Shown here piece after piece: positions 17,819-24,925 of a stretch of 64,000 bases of DNA (its first letter is position 1; every line of letters begins with the position of its first letter). The position numbers and the translations under genes were made by a program. The DNA comes from Paenibacillus segetis (lineage in GTDB: Bacteria > Bacillota > Bacilli > Paenibacillales > Paenibacillaceae). The stretch lies in assembly GCF_014639155.1 (NCBI RefSeq), contig NZ_BMFT01000001.1, positions 1,240,001 to 1,304,000 of the forward strand, written 5' to 3'. The notes under the pieces were generated by a model. That model saw nothing but the letters and a program-made list of their open reading frames with translations, made no database searches and was not told the origin of the DNA.

Positions 17819-18295
17819 TTGGGAAAAAATAAGAAAGAAGACTTTGTATTTACACTGATGATGTGTGCTTTGATGGTGTTGGGAATGAGTATTTATAATG
17901 TGATATTGATAAAGGGATTCTCTAGCGAAGTCATTAAAGATGTATTAATTGGCTATATTCCAACGTTAGTGGTTGCATTACTTCTTGAAATATTTGTTGT
18001 TGGGAAGGTAGCCAAAGGAATTGTACACAAAATGATGCGTGACAATGATCCTTTGTTTAAAAGAATAATACTTACTTCACTATTAATGGTGTGTGGTATG
18101 GTACTCTTCATGTCGTTTTACGGTGCAGTTACCCATTTAGGGTTTTCATCAGGGTTACCTGGAGCCTATATTTCTAACATAGGTAAAAACTTTATTTTCG
18201 CACTACCATTACAGCTGCTCATTGTTGGACCGATTGCAAGACTCTTATTCTCAAGAATGTATCCGGTAAAAATTGCGAGTGCTTCATCGGTTTAG
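17819..18295 (+). CDS. DUF2798-type small membrane protein
   Basis: A 158-residue protein starting at a TTG codon behind AAAGGGG. Four hydrophobic segments occur as two similar halves: an N-terminal pair (TLMMCALMVLGMSIYNVIL, IPTLVVALLLEIFVVG) and a C-terminal pair (LMVCGMVLFMSFYGAV, FALPLQLLIVGPIARLLF). This is the duplicated layout of DUF2798 proteins. The function is unknown; in other genomes such genes often sit under MarR or TetR regulators and are induced by toxic compounds. Here the divergent MarR gene and the two operators suggest repression by that regulator. Confidence 0.75.
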   Translation: MGKNKKEDFVFTLMMCALMVLGMSIYNVILIKGFSSEVIKDVLIGYIPTLVVALLLEIFVVGKVAKGIVHKMMRDNDPLFKRIILTSLLMVCGMVLFMSFYGAVTHLGFSSGLPGAYISNIGKNFIFALPLQLLIVGPIARLLFSRMYPVKIASASSV

Positions 18296-18400
18296 CCTCT
18301 CTATAACTCTATAAATGTGTGCAAACGGTGAATTTTTTTGATAGATTCCTATTGTAATAATTGGAATTTATGATACTATGAAACTATCAAAAGCTATTCA

Positions 18401-18492
18401 GATAATGGCAAACCTATCGAAAGGTAGGGACGCAAAGCTATAGGGCCTTCCCGTATGGATGGCAGCCAGTTACCGGAGAATCAGGCTTTTTT
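18401..18492 (+). ncRNA. Cyclic-di-GMP-I (GEMM) riboswitch, copy 1
   Basis: The class I c-di-GMP aptamer core is clear: GGCAAACC, then a short stem closed by a GAAA tetraloop, GGGACGCAAAGC, TATAGGGCC, a variable arm, then ATGGCAGCC and a closing GTTACCGG. It ends in a run of seven Ts after GGC (18485-18491), so this copy probably acts by transcription termination, though the predicted terminator stem is short. A near-identical second aptamer follows 30-40 bases later. Ligand: cyclic di-GMP. Confidence 0.93.
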
Positions 18493-18519
18493 TGTTTGAT
18501 TGATAATAGAACTTTATAC

Positions 18520-18600
18520 GATAATGGCAAACCTATCGAAAGATAGGGACGCAAAGCTATAGGGCCTTCTAATGAAGATGGCAGCCTGGCCACCGAAGGG
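18520..18600 (+). ncRNA. Cyclic-di-GMP-I (GEMM) riboswitch, copy 2
   Basis: A second full aptamer with the same core (GGCAAACC, GAAA loop, GGGACGCAAAGC, TATAGGGCC, ATGGCAGCC, then CCACCG). It has no T tract behind it. Instead its 3' end runs straight into AAGGGAG (18596-18602), the ribosome binding site of the transglutaminase-like gene at 18611. That suggests control of translation. Together with copy 1 it fills the 315-base gap at 18296-18610. Confidence 0.93.
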
Positions 18601-18610
18601 AGTTTTATTT

Positions 18611-19414
18611 ATGCGAAAGTTTATTCTATTTATAGCTGTACTTTTGATAGTATCTCCATTGTTTAATGGGACAACAGTACAAGCAGCAGCTAGTTCATGG
18701 CTAAATGAATCAGAGATTAACAAAGGTGTCATTAGTGTAGATTACGATGTGAAGGCTACGGTTAAGACAAAACTCTTAATCGTTAAAGGTCAGGATAAAT
18801 ATTCGTACAATCTATCATCGGGCAAGCAAGCAGAGTCTTTTCCACTACAATTAGGCAATGGTGAATATACCGTTAGTGTATTGGAACAAGTCAGTGGAGA
18901 TAAATATCAAGTTGTGAATAAGGACACGGTCACACTTAAGCTGAGTGATAGTAAGATGGTGTACTTGAATTCAGTTCAGAACGTGAAGTGGAATGATTCA
19001 GATCAAGCGGTTCACAAGGCGAAAGAGTTAACGAAGAACTTAAATTCGGATGCTGACAAGGTAAAAGTTATCTATAATTACGTAATTAGCAATATCAAAT
19101 ATGATGATAATTTAGCAGCTAACGTGTCCACAGATTATCTTCCTGAAATCGATCATACCTTATCATCCAAGAAAGATATCTGTTACGGCTATTCTGCTCT
19201 ATTTGCAGCGATGCTGCGGAGTGTAGACATCCCTACTAAGCTAGTTATGGGTACTTCAAATTATGTGAAATCGTATCATTCTTGGAATGAGGTATATTTA
19301 AATAACAAATGGGTTATCGTGGATACAACGGTTGATGCAGGATTGAAAGACAGCAAGACAGCCTTTACGATGATCAAAGAAGCATCCAAGTACTCGGTCT
19401 CCAAAACATATTAA
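18611..19414 (+). CDS. Secreted transglutaminase-like cysteine protein, c-di-GMP controlled
   Basis: A 267-residue exported protein. The start is set at 18611: the ATG at 18572 lies inside the riboswitch. Residues 1-26 are a signal peptide (cleavage likely after VQA). Residues 30-120 form a beta-rich domain without a name I recognise. Residues 135-245 are a transglutaminase-like core with the triad Cys191 (KKDICYGYSALFAAML), His223 (KSYHSWNEVYL) and Asp238 (KWVIVDTTVDAG). Such proteins are proteases or cross-linking or amide-hydrolysing enzymes outside the cell; the substrate is unknown. Two upstream c-di-GMP riboswitches suggest a role in surface attachment, matrix or the motility-to-sessile switch. 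Confidence 0.88.
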   Translation: MRKFILFIAVLLIVSPLFNGTTVQAAASSWLNESEINKGVISVDYDVKATVKTKLLIVKGQDKYSYNLSSGKQAESFPLQLGNGEYTVSVLEQVSGDKYQVVNKDTVTLKLSDSKMVYLNSVQNVKWNDSDQAVHKAKELTKNLNSDADKVKVIYNYVISNIKYDDNLAANVSTDYLPEIDHTLSSKKDICYGYSALFAAMLRSVDIPTKLVMGTSNYVKSYHSWNEVYLNNKWVIVDTTVDAGLKDSKTAFTMIKEASKYSVSKTY

Positions 19415-19430
19415 TAAATATATAGTAGAA

Positions 19431-19458
19431 GCCTTGAACAAGCGTTCAAGGCTTTTTT
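19431..19458 (+). terminator. Terminator after the transglutaminase-like gene
   Basis: Stem GCCTTGAA / TTCAAGGC with a 6-base loop, followed by six Ts. Confidence 0.93.
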
Positions 19459-19651
19459 GTCGGTTACAGGCTCGGGAATTTCTATAAAAAGAGTTAATCA
19501 ATTTCCTATTTTTGGATTGAGAGGAAAGTTAAACTTTTTTATCCTGAATAAAAGGAATAATCTAGCTTTTGTCGAAATAGTATTAGATATGAGATTTCCT
19601 CCTCTATGATAGTACTAGGTTAAGTGACTAATTGTGCTAGGAGTTGTAGAA

Positions 19652-20287
19652 ATGATTCTCTTACTCTTTCTAATCATAATAATTTTGTTATGTTTCTTAT
19701 TCATTTTAAGAGTGTTGTTAATGGAAAGAAAAGTACTTAGAAAGCTAGCGTATCTTGATAAGATGACTGGAGTATTTAACCGTAATGGGTTAGATCGTTT
19801 CTGGGCCAAATATTCTGGGAAGGGAACACTTGCTGCTCTATTCCTCGATTTAGATCACTTCAAAGATATCAACGACACTTTTGGACATCAAGCCGGTGAC
19901 TTGCTGCTTAGAGAGGTCGGTCTTTACCTTCAACAATTTAATCAGCAGAATAAGCAAGTATTCCGAATTGGTGGGGATGAATTTGTCATTATGATGGTGA
20001 ATGCCAACCTCGAAGAAGCTGAAAGTTTAGCAGCGCGAGTGTTAGATAAATTAAGTAAACCATTTGTTATTCAGGGGCGTAAGGTATCTATAGCTGGTAG
20101 CATTGGCATCAGCTTAAGTGTAAAGGGTAAGGCCAAACGTTCAGAATTGCTTAAAGAAGCAGATATGGCGATGTATCAAGCTAAACGTTTAGGAAAAGGC
20201 AGCTATTCTGTATATAATGAAGACAAACACAGTTATTATAATGAAGCGGAGTTAATGTATGGACAGAAGCGATCCGCAAACTTATAG
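19652..20287 (+). CDS. Membrane-anchored diguanylate cyclase (GGDEF)
   Basis: A 211-residue protein with one N-terminal membrane helix (residues 2-23) and a complete GGDEF domain (about 33-195). The metal-site motif is LFLDLDHFKDINDTFGHQAGD, the GGDEF signature is at residues 107-111 (FRIGGDEF) and the end motif is ADMAMYQAKRLGKGSY. It would make cyclic di-GMP from two GTP. No RxxD inhibitory site precedes GGDEF, so product feedback of the usual kind is not expected. There is no sensor domain. The start at 19652 follows TAGGAG; a GTG at 19634 precedes that site. It lies just downstream of the c-di-GMP-riboswitch gene, separated by a terminator. Confidence 0.9.
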   Translation: MILLLFLIIIILLCFLFILRVLLMERKVLRKLAYLDKMTGVFNRNGLDRFWAKYSGKGTLAALFLDLDHFKDINDTFGHQAGDLLLREVGLYLQQFNQQNKQVFRIGGDEFVIMMVNANLEEAESLAARVLDKLSKPFVIQGRKVSIAGSIGISLSVKGKAKRSELLKEADMAMYQAKRLGKGSYSVYNEDKHSYYNEAELMYGQKRSANL

Positions 20288-20294
20288 AAGTAGG

Positions 20295-20360
20295 CGTCAG
20301 TTTCGAAGTCATGATCACCATTTGAGGTGGTGAATATGACTAAGGAAATGACGTTTTTTT
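20295..20360 (+). terminator. Long hairpin terminator after the GGDEF gene
   Basis: A long imperfect hairpin: outer arms CGTCAGTTTC / GGAAATGACG, inner arms GTCATGATCACCA / TGGTGAATATGAC, followed by seven Ts. Confidence 0.8.
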
Positions 20361-20396
20361 ATATTTTAGATATTTAATATTGTTGGGAGTAGGAGT

Positions 20397-21104
20397 ATGA
20401 GTCGATTTGAAGTGATTAGTCTGGATATGTTTCAAACCTTGGTGAATGTAGATAGTCGCAAGGAACAGGTTTGGAAGAGGATCCTCCAAGATACATATAC
20501 ATCTGAGTTGGCTAGTGAATACGGTCGTACATTACTGGAACATTACTATTCGGTAGCGACTGAGGCAAGAAGGTTGAGGGAATTCGTTCTTACGAGTGAT
20601 ATATACAGAGGTAGCTTTGAGCGAATATTTGCACAGCATCATATTTCGTATGATAGCTCTGTTGCTGTAGAGATTTTATTTCAGGAGCATAGGTTGTCAA
20701 AACTATATGAGGAGACAGAAGATGTCCTGAAGCGATTAATCAAGGAGTTTCAAGTTTGCATTGTTAGTGATACGGACATTATGATGTTACCTGAATTTTA
20801 TAAGAACTATTCTATTCCATTGTTTGCTTCAGAACAGTATCAATCCTATAAGAATGATCAAGACAATAGGATGTTCAAAGAAGTCATTCAACATTATGAT
20901 ATTGAGCCGAGCAAAATCATACATATCGGTGATACTACCTCCGATGTAATTGGTGCCAAGAGAGCAGGAATGACAACTTGTTGGATAAATCGAGACCAGC
21001 AGCAATGGAACCAAGATATTCAGCCAGATTACATTATTGAATCATTAGATGAAATCTTCGATATTGTTAATAACTCATCAATCAAAGGGCGCTATCCATG
21101 CTAG
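20397..21104 (+). CDS. HAD-superfamily hydrolase (haloacid dehalogenase-like)
   Basis: A 235-residue subfamily IA HAD protein. Motif I is LDMFQTLV, with the nucleophile Asp followed by Phe where most phosphatases have a second Asp. Motif II is CIVSDTD and motifs III/IV are YKNDQDNRMF and IIHIGDTTSDVIGAKRAG. The helical cap lies between motifs I and II. Proteins with D-x-F/Y in motif I include dehalogenases as well as some phosphatases, so the substrate is open. It heads a run of same-strand small genes (20.4-24.3 kb) with short gaps. Confidence 0.82.
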   Translation: MSRFEVISLDMFQTLVNVDSRKEQVWKRILQDTYTSELASEYGRTLLEHYYSVATEARRLREFVLTSDIYRGSFERIFAQHHISYDSSVAVEILFQEHRLSKLYEETEDVLKRLIKEFQVCIVSDTDIMMLPEFYKNYSIPLFASEQYQSYKNDQDNRMFKEVIQHYDIEPSKIIHIGDTTSDVIGAKRAGMTTCWINRDQQQWNQDIQPDYIIESLDEIFDIVNNSSIKGRYPC

Positions 21105-21179
21105 TTTCTCCATGTTATCATAGTTTTGAACAGTAGTTCATTTAGGTACCCCCTGGTACGGGGAGAAGGAGTGAAGGGC

Positions 21180-21827
21180 ATGTTACAAGCATTTATTTTT
21201 GATATGGACGGCGTCATTATTGATAGTGAACCTATTCATTTTGAAGTGGACATCCAGACGATGAGTTATTTTGGGCACAGTATTAGTAAAGAGGGTTTGG
21301 AGAAGTACGTGGGCACGACTAACCCAGCGATGTGGAAATCGATTCGTGAGGAATATAATCTGCTTCAAACGGTAGAGGAAATCATAGAGTATCAGCTAGC
21401 TAACAAGATTAGTACGTTACGTGGATTAGACATTGAGCCAATTGAGGGAATCAAGGAGCTTATTATTAATTTGAAAGAATATGATATCCCGGTTGCAATT
21501 GCATCTTCATCTCCCAGAGTTTTTATTGAGGAAGTGTTAACCAAGTTTGGAATGGAGAAAGACTTTGATTGTGTGGTTAGTGGAGAGGAAGTACCCCAAG
21601 GGAAGCCAGCACCGGATGTATATATTGAGGCAGCTAGGCAACTAGGTGTGGATGTGAAACGCTGTATGGTGTTGGAGGATTCTCGAAACGGGATTATCGC
21701 AGCTAAAGCGGCGGGAATGAGATGTATCGGATTTGTGAATCCGAACTCAGGCAATCAGGATTTATCCCAGGCAGACTATATTGTAGAGGATATAAGGGAA
21801 ATTATTCTTGAGCCTTTTATGGACTAG
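21180..21827 (+). CDS. HAD-IA phosphatase / beta-phosphoglucomutase-like protein
   Basis: A 215-residue HAD hydrolase. Motif I FDMDGVIIDSEPIHFE has both Asp residues, motif II is VAIASSSPR, the Lys motif is GKPAPDVYIEAARQLG and motif IV is CMVLEDSRNGIIAAKAAGM. This spacing and the phrase DSEPIH fit beta-phosphoglucomutases and sugar-phosphate phosphatases such as YhcW. The start at 21180 follows GAAGGAG; an in-frame ATG at 21126 would add 18 residues without a ribosome binding site. The substrate cannot be assigned. Confidence 0.85.
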   Translation: MLQAFIFDMDGVIIDSEPIHFEVDIQTMSYFGHSISKEGLEKYVGTTNPAMWKSIREEYNLLQTVEEIIEYQLANKISTLRGLDIEPIEGIKELIINLKEYDIPVAIASSSPRVFIEEVLTKFGMEKDFDCVVSGEEVPQGKPAPDVYIEAARQLGVDVKRCMVLEDSRNGIIAAKAAGMRCIGFVNPNSGNQDLSQADYIVEDIREIILEPFMD

Positions 21828-21841
21828 AAAGAGGTTGTAAC

Positions 21842-22690
21842 ATGAGTTGCAAATTAGTAATAGTTGAAGGGTTACCAGGTTCAGGAAAATCAACCCATGC
21901 CAAATGGGTACAGGAATTGTTGATGGAAAAGGGTATAGATGCTAGATTATTTGCCGAAGGAAATTTGGATCATCCCGCAGATTATGATGGAGTGGCATGT
22001 TTTGAGCAGGACGAATATAACAATCTATTACTAGAATATCCAAGCTCAAATGAGATTATTGAAGAAAGAACAATCAAACAAGGACAATACCGTCTCATAC
22101 CTTATCGTAAAATGCTGGAGGAGAATGGGTCAGACCTTCCAGCTGAGTTAATGAAAGAAATCTTTCAAAAAGACATTTATGAACTGCCATTTGAGAAACA
22201 TGTGCAGATCGTTACGGATAAGTGGATCCGTTTTGCCGAAGCAGCACATCAGGGGGCTGTTACATATGTTTTCGAATGTTGTTTTATTCAGAATCCAATG
22301 ACCATTGGGCTAGTGAAGTATGATACACCACAATGGGATATTTTCAATTACATATTAAAGTTAGAAGCAACGATTAAGGACTTAAATCCCTTAGTAATCT
22401 ATGTGAATCAGAATGATGTGAAGGCATCTTTTGAGAAAGCAGTTCAGGACAGACCTCAGGAATGGTCAGAAGGTTTTATCGACTATTATACGAATCAGGG
22501 ATTTGGTCTAACAGAAGGATTAAGCGGGTTAGAGGGAACGATCGAAGTACTTCGGCAAAGAAAGAAACTCGAACTGCATGTTTTTAGCTTACTTAACATG
22601 AACAAAGCATTGTTGGATAATTCGCAATTAGATAGCGAGAGAAGCAAACAAGAGCTTCGAGGTATTTTAGAAGAGATAGTATGGAAATAA
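21842..22690 (+). CDS. P-loop ATP/GTP-binding protein, kinase-like
   Basis: A 282-residue protein opening with an excellent Walker A loop, VEGLPGSGKSTHAKWV, typical of small-molecule kinases of the AAA_18/Zeta-toxin-like group. A hydrophobic strand AVTYVFECCFIQNP and LNPLVIYVNQNDV could be the Walker B and lid-proximal strands. Many Bacillus and Paenibacillus genomes carry such orphan P-loop proteins with no assigned substrate. It starts 14 bases after the HAD gene and ends just before a lipoprotein gene, so it is probably co-transcribed. Nothing points to a toxin-antitoxin pair. Confidence 0.75.
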   Translation: MSCKLVIVEGLPGSGKSTHAKWVQELLMEKGIDARLFAEGNLDHPADYDGVACFEQDEYNNLLLEYPSSNEIIEERTIKQGQYRLIPYRKMLEENGSDLPAELMKEIFQKDIYELPFEKHVQIVTDKWIRFAEAAHQGAVTYVFECCFIQNPMTIGLVKYDTPQWDIFNYILKLEATIKDLNPLVIYVNQNDVKASFEKAVQDRPQEWSEGFIDYYTNQGFGLTEGLSGLEGTIEVLRQRKKLELHVFSLLNMNKALLDNSQLDSERSKQELRGILEEIVWK

Positions 22691-22718
22691 AACAGTGACG
22701 CAGTTGGGAGGGAAATCA

Positions 22719-23135
22719 TTGTCTAAACGGTGGGCTATGTTCATGTTAATTGGACTATTCTCCATACTTATGGCTGCATGTAATGAGAAGCAAGTGGTCA
22801 CCGTAGAAGCTCAGTTTGCGATTCAGGGGGAAGATCAACAACAAATCGTTGAACTGATCCAGCAGCATTTTGCGGCAGCGAACGCGGACGATTTTGATGA
22901 GTATAAGATGACTATCTTTCCGATACCGGAAGCTCCGGTTGAGTATAACCCGGTGTTCACTATTTGGGATGATACAAGAGCAAAAAAATCTGAGCTTAAG
23001 AAAATAACCTTTTTAAGACAAGATGATGTAGGAAGACCAAGAATTATTGCTGACGTGTATTGGAACCAGGATCGCATCATGATGTTCTCACTTCAAAAGT
23101 TTGATGTAGGTTGGAAAGTTGCTGGCATAGATTAA
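22719..23135 (+). CDS. Small lipoprotein, NTF2-like fold possible
   Basis: A 138-residue lipoprotein. The start is a TTG at 22719 behind GGGAGGG; an in-frame GTG at 22695 precedes that site. The signal sequence ends in a lipobox SILMAAC, so the mature protein would be attached to the outer face of the membrane. The body (QQIVELIQQHFAAANADDFDEY near the start and WNQDRIMMFSLQKFDVGWKVAGI at the end) looks like a small SnoaL/NTF2-like ligand-binding fold, judged only from the pattern of helix then strands. Function unknown. Confidence 0.7.
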   Translation: MSKRWAMFMLIGLFSILMAACNEKQVVTVEAQFAIQGEDQQQIVELIQQHFAAANADDFDEYKMTIFPIPEAPVEYNPVFTIWDDTRAKKSELKKITFLRQDDVGRPRIIADVYWNQDRIMMFSLQKFDVGWKVAGID

Positions 23136-23154
23136 TAATTATGGTTTGTAGTTC

Positions 23155-23709
23155 ATGATGAAATCAGGTGAACTTGTGAATATTAATTTCTTGGATATTG
23201 AATATTTATCTGTAGGCACTCCGGTTCAAAAGGAAGTATATCAGCTGCTTAGACGTGAGCATTTCATGGAGCTGCTAGATGATTATTCACCAATTCTTGT
23301 GGGGACGATTCCGCTTGATATTGACGTTGAAGACAGTGATCTGGATATCATCTGCAAGGTTTATGATTTTGATTCTTTCGAACGCTATGCTCGGGGGACC
23401 TTTGGCTCTTACGAAGGATATACATCTGTGTGCCGCTATGTAGAGGGAGTGCAACGAATCAAGGTTAATTTTCAGTGTGGTCGTTGGCCCATTGAAATCT
23501 TTGGTCAGGCTATTCCCACGGTGGAACAGAATGGTTACCGACATATGATCGTTGAACATAGATTGCTGGAGCTTTATGGTCAGCAATTTAAAGATCGAGT
23601 GAGAGCACTTAAACAAAGTGGAGTGAAAACCGAGCCTGCTTTTGCCCGAATTCTTGGCTTAGAAGGCGATCCATATCAGAAGCTATTAGAAAATGTTGAT
23701 TGGAAGTAG
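23155..23709 (+). CDS. DUF4269 nucleotidyltransferase-like protein
   Basis: A 184-residue protein of the DUF4269 group. The stretch LVGTIPLDIDVEDSDLDIIC has the G-x-x-P-L-D-I and alternating Asp pattern of a nucleotidyltransferase-like fold, followed by VNFQCGRWPIEIFGQ and a C-terminal helical tail ending in YQKLLENVDW. The activity has not been established for the family. The ATG at 23155 has no clear ribosome binding site; a GTG at 23176 with AGGTGA upstream is an alternative start that would remove seven residues. Confidence 0.8.
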   Translation: MMKSGELVNINFLDIEYLSVGTPVQKEVYQLLRREHFMELLDDYSPILVGTIPLDIDVEDSDLDIICKVYDFDSFERYARGTFGSYEGYTSVCRYVEGVQRIKVNFQCGRWPIEIFGQAIPTVEQNGYRHMIVEHRLLELYGQQFKDRVRALKQSGVKTEPAFARILGLEGDPYQKLLENVDWK

Positions 23710-23730
23710 TTGTTAATTTATAATAATTAG

Positions 23731-23837
23731 CAGAACACAAAAACACATTCTGGTTGGTAGTCCAGAAGCATGGGTAACCTATGTCAGTAACCTTCCCCCC
23801 TCGGGATGTCCATTGTTCTGAACGGTTGTAGAGGGGG
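23731..23837 (+). ncRNA. yjdF-motif RNA (azaaromatic-sensing riboswitch)
   Basis: The leader of yjdF. The closing stem is CAGAAC (23731-23736) with GTTCTG (23815-23820). Inside is the conserved core TTCTGGTTGGTAGTCCAGAA then GCATGGGTAACCTATG and CAGTAACC. The C-run CCCCCCTC (23785-23792) is complementary to GAGGGGG (23831-23837), the ribosome binding site of yjdF, so the RNA can hide it. This matches a translational switch. The yjdF RNA class is reported to bind diverse azaaromatic compounds and to turn the gene on. Confidence 0.88.
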
Positions 23838-23843
23838 ATTCAT

Positions 23844-24260
23844 GTGAAGTTAACAGTTTATTATGAAGGTCAGTATTGGGTTGGTGTTGTAGAGGTTACA
23901 GTGGATGGGAAGCTAAAGGCATATCGGCATATTTTTGGAGTTGAGCCTAAGGATCCTGAAATTTTGGAGTTTGTGAATTTTCGTCTGTTGCAGGTGATCA
24001 ACGGGGTGACACAAGCTCTTGGCGTCGAGGATACTCAGGACTTAGCGGGAAGAATAAACCCGAAACGACTAGTAAGGTTAGCTGCTCGAGAAACGAGTGC
24101 CAGGGGTGTATCCTCATTCGCTCAGGAAGCATTGAAACTGGACTATGAGCAACGGAAGAAAGAAAAACAAGTGAAAAGCAAGGAAGAACGAGAGCGCTTT
24201 GAAGACTTCAAACGAGAATTGAAAGTGCAAAAAGCGAAGGCGAAACATCGTGGGAAATAA
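23844..24260 (+). CDS. yjdF: YjdF family protein
   Basis: A 138-residue protein matching B. subtilis YjdF (DUF2992): start KLTVYYEGQYWVGVVEV, then AYRHIFGVEPKDPEILEFV, and a long Lys/Glu/Arg-rich C-terminal helix (residues 100-138) that is probably a coiled coil. It starts at a GTG six bases after the GAGGGGG site. The protein function is unknown; its leader RNA suggests a response to toxic nitrogen-containing aromatic compounds. It is followed by a strong terminator, so RNA plus gene form a self-contained unit. Confidence 0.9.
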   Translation: MKLTVYYEGQYWVGVVEVTVDGKLKAYRHIFGVEPKDPEILEFVNFRLLQVINGVTQALGVEDTQDLAGRINPKRLVRLAARETSARGVSSFAQEALKLDYEQRKKEKQVKSKEERERFEDFKRELKVQKAKAKHRGK

Positions 24261-24297
24261 GCAAAGATCGGGTATATCCCGATCTTTGCTTTTTTTA
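24260..24297 (+). terminator. Terminator after yjdF
   Basis: Stem AGCAAAGATCGGG / CCCGATCTTTGCT with a short loop and seven Ts. Confidence 0.94.
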
Positions 24298-24377
24298 ATG
24301 ATAAATGTCTCTATGTTTGGCTTCTACTATAGTATATAATATCCAAAATATATAATTGGAAGAAAGAGGGTTAGCTT

Positions 24378-24917
24378 ATGCCACACCTTACGGGAAATCG
24401 GATTACACTTAGAGAATATCGGATGGAAGATTTGTCATCCATACGTCAGTGGGTTAACGACCCGGAGATCGTCGACACGTTGAGTGATATTTTCACCTAT
24501 CCTCAGACGCTACATAACACCGAATCGTTTCTGCGAATGATGGTTGAAGGTCAAACGCAGTCTAAAGGATTTGTAATTTCTGATAAAGAAACTTTAGATT
24601 ATATTGGGCAGATTGATCTACATAAACTGAATTGGCTGAATCGATCTGCGTTACTAGGCATCGTTATTGGTCGCAAAGATTTACTAGGACAAGGATATGG
24701 CCGAGAAGCTATTCATTTATTGAAGTCATTTGTGTTTGAGACCTTGAACTTGAACCGGCTTGAGCTGGAAGTATATGATTTCAATGAGAGAGCCAAACGC
24801 TGTTATCTCAGTTGTGGTTTCAAGGAAGAAGGTCGGCTACGGCAAAAGGTGTATAAAAATGGCAAGTATGTTGACGTCATCATAATGAGTATATTGGCTG
24901 ATGAATATCAAAGCTAA
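24378..24917 (+). CDS. GNAT N-acetyltransferase, RimJ/RimL type
   Basis: A 179-residue acetyl-CoA-dependent acetyltransferase. It begins NRITLREYRMEDLSSIRQWVNDPEI, as RimL-type enzymes do, has the acetyl-CoA loop motif GIVIGRKDLLGQGYGREA and ends with the strand and helix NRLELEVYDFNERAKRCYLSCGFKEEGRLRQ. Members acetylate protein N-termini, antibiotics or small amines; the acceptor here is unknown. It is convergent with the AraC gene and separated from it by only eight bases. Confidence 0.85.
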   Translation: MPHLTGNRITLREYRMEDLSSIRQWVNDPEIVDTLSDIFTYPQTLHNTESFLRMMVEGQTQSKGFVISDKETLDYIGQIDLHKLNWLNRSALLGIVIGRKDLLGQGYGREAIHLLKSFVFETLNLNRLELEVYDFNERAKRCYLSCGFKEEGRLRQKVYKNGKYVDVIIMSILADEYQS

Positions 24918-24925
24918 TTATATCA

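Noticed and set aside
18572..18610. Upstream start for the transglutaminase-like gene
   Set aside because: The ATG at 18572 lies inside the aptamer of riboswitch copy 2; the ribosome binding site and signal peptide support 18611.
21842..22690. Toxin (zeta-type kinase) reading of the P-loop protein
   Set aside because: The Walker A loop is similar, but there is no small antitoxin gene next to it and the flanks are ordinary same-strand genes.
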